The notes under the pieces: generated by a model
Databases searched by the model: none
The model's input: only the letters and a program-made list of their open reading frames with translations
What the model was told of the DNA's origin: nothing
Shown: positions 38,880 through 46,342 of the stretch, piece after piece
How positions within the stretch are numbered: the first letter of the stretch is position 1
Layout: every line of letters begins with the position of its first letter
Translations under genes and position numbers: made by a program
DNA from: an uncultured Winogradskyella sp.
GTDB lineage: Bacteria > Bacteroidota > Bacteroidia > Flavobacteriales > Flavobacteriaceae
NCBI RefSeq assembly: GCF_947498005.1
Contig: NZ_CANMIW010000001.1
Coordinates: forward strand, 310,001-374,000
DNA: 64,000 bases
Direction of reading: 5' to 3'

Positions 38880-39416
38880 TCATTTGTTTTTCTTTTTTTT
38901 CTTCTTTTTGTTTTCAGACTTTTTAGTCTTTTTCGGTTTCATTTTGTTTTTGATTCTTTTAATTTCAGAATCGATGAAACTTGTAAAGCTGTTATTGTAC
39001 ACGTGCTTTTTTGCGAGCTTTAAAGCTTTTAATGCTTTCTTATATTTTTGAAGAACCTCATAAAGTTGCCCTTGAAATAAGTAAACTTCGCCTTTGTTTA
39101 GTCCTTTTACGGTTAAAGCATAGTCAATTAATTTTTGAGCTTCTTGGTAATCTTCATTCCACATTAAAACCAGAATGTATTTTGAATACACCTTGTGAAA
39201 ATCTAGCTTATTAGCCAAAGCTTCAGCATAATATTGCTTGGCTTTTTCAAAATCGCCAAATTGTTCGGCTTGTAAACGACCCATTAAATACAAAGCGTAT
39301 GCATTATCGGCTTCGTAGGATAAGGCGTAGTTTAGATTTTCTACAGTTTCTTCTAGTTCGTATGGATAAGCATCTATAGCTTTTAGCACGTAATTATTTA
39401 ATAAATTAGTGTCCAT
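38880..39416 (-). CDS. TPR-repeat protein of the RNA-repair island
   Basis: 178 aa. Several tetratricopeptide-like repeats cover about 15-150 (ENLNYALSYEADNAYALYLMGRLQAEQFGDFEKAKQYYAEAL and later KYKKALKALKLAKKHV are clear). The C-terminus is a dense lysine tail that should bind nucleic acid. It starts 4 bp after prfH, so it is very likely translated with it. Protein or RNA scaffold role is inferred. Confidence 0.75.
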   Translation of the reverse strand: MDTNLLNNYVLKAIDAYPYELEETVENLNYALSYEADNAYALYLMGRLQAEQFGDFEKAKQYYAEALANKLDFHKVYSKYILVLMWNEDYQEAQKLIDYALTVKGLNKGEVYLFQGQLYEVLQKYKKALKALKLAKKHVYNNSFTSFIDSEIKRIKNKMKPKKTKKSENKKKKKKKNK

Positions 39417-39420
39417 GGTT

Positions 39421-40131
39421 TTAAGTATTTAATTGATTACGCAATTCGTTTTTTAGTGCGTATCGTTGTTTTTTAAAATCTTTTACAACTACATTTTTTT
39501 TAAAATCGGAACCTTTAAAAACCTGCACAGGATTTCCTCTTTCTATTGATAAGTGGTTTTTCCATTGGTTTTTTATACCAGATTTTAAGGCGTCTAATTG
39601 TAGTTCTGTTACTTTTTCTTGCAAGCGTGTTTTTGCTATTTTTCTGTTTTGATGTTGAGAGCGACTATCCATAACCAGCACTTGTGTTTTGGTTGGTTGA
39701 TGAATGGCTCTAATAGCAGAACTCACTTTGTTTACATGTTGTCCGCCTGGTCCAGAACTTTTAGTGGCTTGATAGGTAATATCTTTTTCAAGAATTTCAA
39801 ATTGTTCGCTTTTGCTTACTTCGTACAAACCAACAAACCAGTTTTTGCGTTTGTGATTTGGTCTAAATTTTGAAATGCCTATCCATTGAATGGTGCCTAT
39901 CCATTGACTTAAAAATACATTTAGACTTTTGCCTTTGAGCTGAATTGTCACAGATTGCAACGTCATGTTTTCAATGCCTTTTTCGCGTTGTAATATTTTG
40001 TAATCAATGCCATTGTCTTTTACAGCTTCTAAAAATTGTTTTAGAATCTGAGCGACAACCCAACAGCATTCTGCTGGACCTCGACCAGAGGTTATTTGTA
40101 TTATTTTAGTTTTTGTTAATGGTTTTCCCAT
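39421..40131 (-). CDS. prfH: Peptide chain release factor homologue PrfH
   Basis: 236 aa. It keeps the class I release-factor catalytic domain with the GGQ motif (residues 129-131, KSSGPGGQHVNKV), but lacks the codon-recognition domain. The N-terminus ITSGRGPAECCWVVAQIL is the hallmark of PrfH. In studied cases PrfH works with a partner RtcB to rescue and repair ribosomes whose decoding centre has been cut. Its start overlaps the end of the upstream 229-aa gene by 16 bp, and the TPR gene follows after 4 bp. Confidence 0.92.
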   Translation of the reverse strand: MGKPLTKTKIIQITSGRGPAECCWVVAQILKQFLEAVKDNGIDYKILQREKGIENMTLQSVTIQLKGKSLNVFLSQWIGTIQWIGISKFRPNHKRKNWFVGLYEVSKSEQFEILEKDITYQATKSSGPGGQHVNKVSSAIRAIHQPTKTQVLVMDSRSQHQNRKIAKTRLQEKVTELQLDALKSGIKNQWKNHLSIERGNPVQVFKGSDFKKNVVVKDFKKQRYALKNELRNQLNT

Positions 40132-40805
40132 GATATAGTTTCGTTGATGACATCATTAAGAGCGTATTTTTTGAGCTCATTGAGATGTCTTTTTGTTTTT
40201 AATTTTTCTTGTTTGTAATTGGTTAAATTCCAATCGTCTTTCCAAGGATAAAAAGCTTCTTTAATGTTGTAATATCCCTTTCTCAATAGTTGCGAATCAA
40301 TAAATTCATCTTCACTAATAAGGTTTGGGTCAATACGTTTTCGGTGTGTGATATAAGCTCTAGAATATTTAATTTTATAGGCTCCTTTTGGGATGCGTAT
40401 ATAAAATCTAATTCTTAACTTTTTGTTTTCGTTTCTAAACTGAAACGAAGTACACATGCATTGTGCCTTATATCTTATCTTATTAAATTGCTTTTTACTA
40501 ATTGTTGGAAACCCTTTGTATATAAGGTGTTTTGACGTTTGATTTAGCCATTTGTTTTCAGCTTCTTCTTTTGTTCTTCCCCAATAATACCTTTCAATTT
40601 TGTTATAAAGTTCTAGAATCGCTGCCTTGTTTTTATAGCGCTCTACTTTTTCTGTTATAACAATTTCTTTATACCAACCGTGACGAATAGGTTCTTTTAG
40701 TTTTATATAACCTAGGTCTCGCTGAAGTTTCCAAATTTCACTTTGACGTTTTAATAATCGACGGACTTCTTTTTCCTTTTGCCCTTTTATATGCTTTGGT
40801 CTCAT
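40116..40805 (-). CDS. Very basic unknown protein coupled to prfH
   Basis: 229 aa with very high Lys/Arg content and many aromatic residues (YYWGRTKEEAENKWL, RKGYYNIKEAFYPWKDDW). No membrane segment or signal. Charge suggests RNA or ribosome binding. It overlaps prfH by 16 bp, which indicates translational coupling and a joint role. I do not recognise a family. A CxC pair (QCMCTS, about residues 115-117) could bind metal. Confidence 0.7.
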   Translation of the reverse strand: MRPKHIKGQKEKEVRRLLKRQSEIWKLQRDLGYIKLKEPIRHGWYKEIVITEKVERYKNKAAILELYNKIERYYWGRTKEEAENKWLNQTSKHLIYKGFPTISKKQFNKIRYKAQCMCTSFQFRNENKKLRIRFYIRIPKGAYKIKYSRAYITHRKRIDPNLISEDEFIDSQLLRKGYYNIKEAFYPWKDDWNLTNYKQEKLKTKRHLNELKKYALNDVINETISWENH

Positions 40806-40920
40806 TAGACATGTTTACAATTGTTTTGTCTATTTTAATGATTCCAATTAATTACTCCCAATTAGGAATCTGTGCCTATGTGAATTGTGTATGTTTCATT
40901 TAAAATTTGTTTTAATGTGC

Positions 40921-40947
40921 GACTTCTCGATTGCTCTCGAAGTGACA
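40921..40947. repeat. Palindromic intergenic repeat, family C
   Basis: An imperfect palindrome with arms ACTTC ... GAAGT around TCGATTGCTCTC. Sequences of this kind are widespread between flavobacterial genes. It lies 116-142 bp before the 229-aa gene. Confidence 0.55.
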
Positions 40948-41017
40948 GAATAATATTTTTGTAATAACTGTTTGTGGAAATGTGTTTAGCAGGTTTGCTA
41001 ATGACTGAAAACAAAAA

Positions 41018-41052
41018 ATCCGAAACAGTTTTTAATTGGCTTCGGATTTTTC
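41018..41052. terminator. Terminator after the 24-residue ORF
   Basis: AAAATCCGAA pairs with TTCGGATTTT across a 15-nt loop. T runs follow in both directions, so it could work bidirectionally. Confidence 0.6.
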
Positions 41053-41075
41053 ATTTATAAATTTGAAAAGTTTAT

Positions 41076-41150
41076 CTAACGATAATCACGAAGCATCACA
41101 AAAGGCGGTATTCCTTCTGGACAGTTTTGATATGTTATAAATAAACTCAT
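41076..41150 (-). CDS. Candidate 24-residue peptide of the RNA-repair island
   Basis: ATG at 41150 to TAG at 41076, beginning MSLFITYQNC and ending PPFVMLRDYR. The leader AAAAATTAGAA-N3-ATG matches those of slipin and the 106-aa protein, a -7-like ATATTTG lies upstream (around 41197-41203), and a terminator-like stem follows. This combination supports a real short gene or a leader peptide; function unknown. Confidence 0.45.
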   Translation of the reverse strand: MSLFITYQNCPEGIPPFVMLRDYR

Positions 41151-41362
41151 AGTTTCTAATTTTTAATTCAACGTGTGTTTTGGTTGAAATGCGATGCAAA
41201 TATTTAGCTTTTTTTTCGACTTTACAAAATTTAATTTTTCAGTTTCAGAAAATTCATGCCCTTAATACGAAGTATTAACTTTTTTTGAAAAAAGCAAATA
41301 ATTTTTTAGATATTGATACTTTTTGTGGTTTTACCCCTAAGTTTTTGACGTTCTGAGTTGTT

Positions 41363-41875
41363 TTAAATCCCGGTTTTTCCTGATTTTAAAATTGTCTTTT
41401 TCTGACTAATATTTTGGCAATTTTTTATTAAAGAATATGTTTCGAAAGCTAATTTTTTTACATCTGAATAGTATGTGTTTTTTGGGTAGTATTGTAATTT
41501 AATTAAGTCGAATTGATCCCATAAGCTAAAGAAATCCCACATGGTTTTAGAATCGGATTCATATTCAAAATGCATCATTATTTTACTTAGACTTTTATAT
41601 ATTTCATCATAGTCTTCGCTGTGAATTATATTATTACATTCTTTTTCAATGATTAATACAATTAAATCGTCTTTATCGAATTTTGAGAATGTTAATTCTT
41701 CAAGTTGAATTCGCCATTTTTTACTTTTGTAGTTGATAGTTATTACCTTGAAGATAAATTTATTAGTTCTAATTTTTGAAATAATTTCTTCAGAATTATA
41801 TAACCATGTTTCAAATTCTTCAATTGTAATATTATTGACCAAGACTTCGAATATTTTCAACTTTAAAGTTTCCAT
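41363..41875 (-). CDS. Unknown acidic protein under an island-type promoter
   Basis: 170 aa from ATG 41875. A TTG at 41893 would add six residues but lies in the promoter's -7 element. It is helical and acidic (KIFEVLVNNITIEEFETWLYNSEEI; IIEKECNNIIHSEDYDEIYKSLSKIMMHFE), resembling small immunity proteins in general character, though I recognise no family. It has its own copy of the promoter used for rtcB and the tRNA-like RNAs, which ties it to the island. Confidence 0.65.
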   Translation of the reverse strand: METLKLKIFEVLVNNITIEEFETWLYNSEEIISKIRTNKFIFKVITINYKSKKWRIQLEELTFSKFDKDDLIVLIIEKECNNIIHSEDYDEIYKSLSKIMMHFEYESDSKTMWDFFSLWDQFDLIKLQYYPKNTYYSDVKKLAFETYSLIKNCQNISQKKTILKSGKTGI

Positions 41876-41890
41876 TTTATTAATTTTAAT

Positions 41891-41930
41891 CAAATGTCTT
41901 TAGGTGTTGCGCAATCTTTTTGCGTAGTGT
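41891..41930 (-). promoter_or_regulatory. Island promoter, copy 3 (170-aa gene)
   Basis: CAAAT, 11 nt, TTGCGCA-N3-TTTTTGCGTAGT in plus-strand reading. Spacing is identical to copies 1 and 2. The expected leader is only about 10 nt. Confidence 0.65.
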
Positions 41931-42040
41931 TTTTTTTGTTTTAAATTAGACAAGGCGTTGTAATAAAATATAAGTTGTTTTACTCAGGCATTATAGTTGT
42001 GGTGTGTTTAGTGATTTAAGTTTTAAACCCTCTCAATCTT

Positions 42041-44344
42041 ATGAAATACATTTTATGTTTTAGCCTTTTATTTTTATGTAGTTTTCAATGTGTAAATGCA
42101 CAATTAAAGGCATCAGATAAAGAAAAATTATCAGAACTTTTAACAGAAAAAATTAATGTATTAAGAAAGGCAAAAGGGAAGCATCCACTTAAAAGACATC
42201 CTGATTTAGCCAAAGCAGCACAATTGCATACTGATTATATGGTTAGTCGTAATTCGCTTAATCATGTGGAGCATAATACTGATTTTCCCAATCCAAAAGA
42301 GCGCGTTTTTCATTTCAATAAGTCATTTACTAATATTGGTGAGAACATTCTGTATACAAGACCTAAAAAACTACCATTAAATAAATCTGAATTAGAACGA
42401 TTGGCTTACGAGATGTTTAAGTCTTGGCGTAATTCGCCAGGTCATTATGCCAATATGATTTCGGATTCATTTTACTATGCCGATTTTGGATTTGGCTATC
42501 ATACAACTACTAAACGTGTTTTTGCGACACATGTTTTTGGTAAAAAAGGTTATATAATTGATGGTCAACTTTCTGATAATGCATTTGCTGTTCAGAGCAC
42601 TGATGCTACTTGCGACGACCTTGTAGGAAATAAAAGTAATATTATAATAAACATTGGTAATGGATTAACAATTATTAATAATGAAGTGATAATGGGTTAT
42701 CATAGTGTTGAAAATCTTCATGAAATTATTGAAAATAAAAATGATGGTTTCGCTATAGATTTAATAGATAGAAATCAATTAATGTGTGGCCAAGAAAATA
42801 GACTAGATGCTTCCGATATTTACGAAGGTGTAATGTTAAAACCTGTTTATAGAGATGAGTTATTTGCGAATAACACAGCAGAAAACCCAAAAAGGATAAT
42901 TGTATCTCTAGGAGAAATTCCGGAACATCTTAGAGGTAAAACACTCAGTGCAAACATTATTTTAATTAAAGACGGAAAAAAATGTAGTTACAACGTTCCT
43001 TGTCATATACCAAGCAAAAGGTATGAGTTAAGAGATATTAAACCAGAGATTTACACACCTAAAGTTGCTTTAAAAACGAAGGGTGTAAATGGCATCTATG
43101 AAGTGAGTTTTGATTTTAAAAGCGGAAAAATCATTCCGGTTACAAATCCAATGCTTGAGATTGAACCTGAGCAGATTCATTCAATAGACATAAAGAGTTA
43201 TACCTCTGTAGATGGTAATTCAAAAACGAACAACATGCTTCACAGTAAACGTGCGGATTATATAAAGAATTATTTAAAAGGTAAACTAAATATTAAACCT
43301 GAAGCCTTTAAGATTGATGCCAAGGAAAATTGGGAATTATGCTATTACCAAACCGAATTATTGGGATTAGAAAATACTTTAGGTAACCATAAACCTAAAA
43401 TAAAACAATATTTAGCTGATAATAAAAATGAATTCTGGAAAGAAGCACTCAGCTTACAACGACGTTCTAAAGCTATTATTTACCTCAATGGAAATTGGAA
43501 ATTAGACGACCCATTAGTGTTACATTATAACTTAGTAGATGCCATATTGAATGAAAATTATGATTTAGTAAATAAAGTATTGGCAGAGATGTATTTAAAG
43601 GAGGAAAGCAATCTTTTTCTAAATGAAGAATTTGTATTAGATAATTTATTTGATGAACCAAAATTGGTGCAAAATGTATCAGCATTACTATTAAAGAACG
43701 TATACTTTTATTCCTTAGATAATATTGTGTTTTTTGTTAGAAATTGGTTGTCTAAACCTGAGTTATTATCTGAGGCTGCTCAAAAAAATCTACTTAATCT
43801 TTACGCAATAACCTCGAGACGATTACTAAGTGATTGGGATACTAATTTAGATGATTTTTCTAAAGTTATGCATCCTGAAAAGGTAGAACCTTTATTTGAA
43901 AGTTATAAAAATGAAGACAAAGTAAATCCTTTGTTTTTAAACTACCATATGGCTAGTATTCAGTATTATGCTCAAATAAACTTTAGTTCTAAAATTGAAG
44001 AATCTTTCAAGTTCATTACAGATTATTTTAGAAGTCAAGCGCAAAATATTGAAGATGAAACAGACTTAAGTTTGTTCTTCAATAGATGGAGTATGTATCA
44101 TTTAACTATTAATAATCTTGCAGAAAGATTTGACAATAACAAATTAGACGAAAGCTCAGCTTTTGTATTTGTAAAAACATTTGTTGCTTATCAAAATGAC
44201 TCTGATGAAAGTTTGTTATTAAGGGTTCATAAACGAGCCATTAAATTTAATAAAGAAAGATGGTGCAAATGGATAGATAAAGATTTTCAGAATTTAAGAA
44301 AAGATGGAGTTAAAAATCTGTATTGTAATACATGTAATCAATAA
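42041..44344 (+). CDS. Exported CAP-domain protein with long C-terminal region
   Basis: 767 aa. Signal peptide (CVNAQ), then a CAP/SCP domain (about 25-170) with HTDYMVSRNSLNHVEHN and GENILYTRP. The middle part (about 190-330) is unclassified. A segment near 395-440 (EQIHSIDIKSYTSVDG, RADYIKNYLKGK) resembles OmpA-like peptidoglycan-binding domains. The C-terminal 300 residues are helical and unknown. Acts outside the inner membrane. It is followed after 2 bp by a WYL-domain regulator. Confidence 0.75.
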   Translation: MKYILCFSLLFLCSFQCVNAQLKASDKEKLSELLTEKINVLRKAKGKHPLKRHPDLAKAAQLHTDYMVSRNSLNHVEHNTDFPNPKERVFHFNKSFTNIGENILYTRPKKLPLNKSELERLAYEMFKSWRNSPGHYANMISDSFYYADFGFGYHTTTKRVFATHVFGKKGYIIDGQLSDNAFAVQSTDATCDDLVGNKSNIIINIGNGLTIINNEVIMGYHSVENLHEIIENKNDGFAIDLIDRNQLMCGQENRLDASDIYEGVMLKPVYRDELFANNTAENPKRIIVSLGEIPEHLRGKTLSANIILIKDGKKCSYNVPCHIPSKRYELRDIKPEIYTPKVALKTKGVNGIYEVSFDFKSGKIIPVTNPMLEIEPEQIHSIDIKSYTSVDGNSKTNNMLHSKRADYIKNYLKGKLNIKPEAFKIDAKENWELCYYQTELLGLENTLGNHKPKIKQYLADNKNEFWKEALSLQRRSKAIIYLNGNWKLDDPLVLHYNLVDAILNENYDLVNKVLAEMYLKEESNLFLNEEFVLDNLFDEPKLVQNVSALLLKNVYFYSLDNIVFFVRNWLSKPELLSEAAQKNLLNLYAITSRRLLSDWDTNLDDFSKVMHPEKVEPLFESYKNEDKVNPLFLNYHMASIQYYAQINFSSKIEESFKFITDYFRSQAQNIEDETDLSLFFNRWSMYHLTINNLAERFDNNKLDESSAFVFVKTFVAYQNDSDESLLLRVHKRAIKFNKERWCKWIDKDFQNLRKDGVKNLYCNTCNQ

Positions 44345-44346
44345 TT

Positions 44347-45357
44347 ATGGCAGTAAATAAAAACGCATTAATAAGATATAAAACCATTGATAAATGTCTT
44401 CAGAATCATTTTAGACAATGGACACTTAATGATTTAATAGTAGCCGTTTCTGATGCGCTTTACGAATACGAAGGCAAAGATATTGATGTTAGCAAACGTA
44501 CTGTACAATTAGATTTGCAAATGATGCGTAGCGACAAGTTAGGTTACAATGCACCAATTGTAGTTTACGACCGAAAGTATTATAAGTACGATGATGCCGA
44601 TTATAGCATTATTAATATTCCTGTAACTGAAAAGGACGTGAAAGTTATGGATGAGGCAATACAGTTACTTAAACAGTTTAAAGATTTTTCTTTATTTAAA
44701 GAAATGGATGGTGTTTTACAACGCTTAGAAGATTCAGTAAACTCATCACAAAAAGACAAGCGAGCTATAATTCATTTAGATAAGAATGAACAATTGAAAG
44801 GTCTTGAATATATTGATGTTTTATATGATTCTATTCAGAATAAAAAAGTTATTGAAGTATCTTATCAGTCATTTAAAGCAAGAAAAGCGAGCATAATGAC
44901 AGTGCATCCGCAATTGCTTAAAGAATTTAATAATAGATGGTTTTTATTAGGAAGTCAGAAAGGAAAGTTTATCACATTGGCATTAGATAGAATGATTGAA
45001 ATACTAAAGCTAGAAAATGAAGATTATCAGGATTTTAAAATAGATGGTGATGATTATTATAAGGATGTGGTTGGTGTAACGGTCTCAAATTCTAGAGCAC
45101 AACGTATTCAATTTAAAATAGACCATAAAAATGCTCCTTATGTTATTACGAAGCCATTTCATTCCACACAACGTGTAATTGAAACAACGAAAGATGGTGT
45201 TGTTTTTAATATTTTTGTTCAAATTAATTTTGAGTTAGAACGACTTATTTTAGGATTTGGTGATAGTATAGAGGTTTTGAAACCGCTAAAATTGAGAAAC
45301 CGTATGTTTAAAAAATTGAAAGCTTCTATCAAGAATTACGAAGAAACCACAAAGTAA
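44347..45357 (+). CDS. WYL-domain transcriptional regulator
   Basis: 336 aa. An N-terminal winged-helix region (KCLQNHFRQWTLNDLIVAVSDAL) precedes a WYL domain (about 150-230: ALEYIDVLYDSI-like segment, KKVIEVSYQSF, VHPQLLKEFNNRWFLLG) and a WCX-like C-terminus. WYL proteins bind nucleic acid or nucleotides and often regulate defence or repair genes. It starts 2 bp after the CAP-domain gene and is convergent with, and overlaps by 22 bp, the ABC ATPase gene. A role in the nearby RNA-repair island is possible but unproven. Confidence 0.85.
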   Translation: MAVNKNALIRYKTIDKCLQNHFRQWTLNDLIVAVSDALYEYEGKDIDVSKRTVQLDLQMMRSDKLGYNAPIVVYDRKYYKYDDADYSIINIPVTEKDVKVMDEAIQLLKQFKDFSLFKEMDGVLQRLEDSVNSSQKDKRAIIHLDKNEQLKGLEYIDVLYDSIQNKKVIEVSYQSFKARKASIMTVHPQLLKEFNNRWFLLGSQKGKFITLALDRMIEILKLENEDYQDFKIDGDDYYKDVVGVTVSNSRAQRIQFKIDHKNAPYVITKPFHSTQRVIETTKDGVVFNIFVQINFELERLILGFGDSIEVLKPLKLRNRMFKKLKASIKNYEETTK

Positions 45358-46250
45358 ATTTCTGTACCTGATTCTATTAGCTCAGAATGTTCAATAAAAA
45401 TAGATTCAGACTCATATTCAGCTTCAATTAGCCAATTACTACCATTAAAATAAGCCGTTTTTACTACTGCCTTTAAATCGGATTGTGCTACAATTTTAAT
45501 TTGATTGGCATATACAATACCAAAAGGCTCAATGACATTAAATTCCCCAAAAAACGAGGCTATTAAAGGTGTTTTTGGATTATTGTAAATATGTTGTGGT
45601 GTGTCTTTTTCTATAATTTTAGAATCGTGAATAACGAGTAATTGGTCTGCAAAACCTAGTACATCATTTTTATCGTGTGTGGCAACCAAGCAAGCAATAT
45701 TATTGTTTTTTAAGTATTTAAAAACACTACGTCTAAGCGATTGTTTTTTAAAATTATCAATATGGCTAAACGGTTCGTCTAGTAGAAGAATTTCGGGTTG
45801 TTTGGCTAATGCTCTCGCTATAGCTACACGCTGTTTTTGTCCACCACTTAGTAATTTTACTTTGGTGTTGGCAAAAGCTTCAAGTTCTACAACTTTTATA
45901 AGTTCTTTTGTACGTTTTTGTTTTTCTTCAGGATAAAAACGAGAGAGGTATTTACCTATATTTTCTTCAACCGTAATGAAAGGCATAAGGTCGAATTCTT
46001 GAGTCACGTATTTCATAAAATCGTAACCAATAACCAAATTGTGTTTTGGCCCTAAGATTTCTTCGTCTTTCCAAAAAATATGACCTTGTTTTAAATCGTA
46101 TTCGCCATAAATTAGTTTGAGAAGTGTGCTTTTTCCTGAGCCACTTTCGCCAATTATGGCAAGATTTTCTCCAGCTTCAACTTTAAAGTCAACCGCTTTT
46201 AAAATCTTAGTTTTAGAATATCCAAAAGTGACATTTTTTACTTGAAGCAT
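45336..46250 (-). CDS. ABC transporter ATP-binding protein
   Basis: 304 aa. Walker A GESGSGKST, signature LSGGQKQRVAIARAL, Walker B LLLDEPFSHID, H-loop VATHDKND. About 80 residues at the C-terminus form a small beta domain resembling TOBE. No permease gene is adjacent, so the substrate cannot be inferred. Its 3' end overlaps the WYL gene by 22 bp in convergent orientation. Confidence 0.88.
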   Translation of the reverse strand: MLQVKNVTFGYSKTKILKAVDFKVEAGENLAIIGESGSGKSTLLKLIYGEYDLKQGHIFWKDEEILGPKHNLVIGYDFMKYVTQEFDLMPFITVEENIGKYLSRFYPEEKQKRTKELIKVVELEAFANTKVKLLSGGQKQRVAIARALAKQPEILLLDEPFSHIDNFKKQSLRRSVFKYLKNNNIACLVATHDKNDVLGFADQLLVIHDSKIIEKDTPQHIYNNPKTPLIASFFGEFNVIEPFGIVYANQIKIVAQSDLKAVVKTAYFNGSNWLIEAEYESESIFIEHSELIESGTEIYFVVSS

Positions 46251-46287
46251 AATGCAAAGATATGTCTTTCAAAAAATTAATTTGCAT

Positions 46288-46318
46288 AAAAAAACCGCTT
46301 GATTTCTCAAACGGTTTC
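46288..46318 (-). terminator. Terminator after the VCBS/ASPIC gene
   Basis: On the minus strand GAAACCG ... CGGTTTTTTT, with an inner TTGA/TCAA pair. Confidence 0.75.
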
Positions 46319-46342
46319 CTTTAATATTTAAAATATGAGGGT

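Larger units (their letters stand above)
40806..41362 (-). other. Region upstream of the prfH operon
   Basis: 557 bp. It holds a palindromic repeat (40921-40947), a terminator-like stem (41018-41052), and a 24-codon ORF (41076-41150). Between 40837 and 40867 an imperfect inverted repeat GATTCC ... GGAATC lies before the 229-aa gene. No other gene is seen. Confidence 0.55.
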
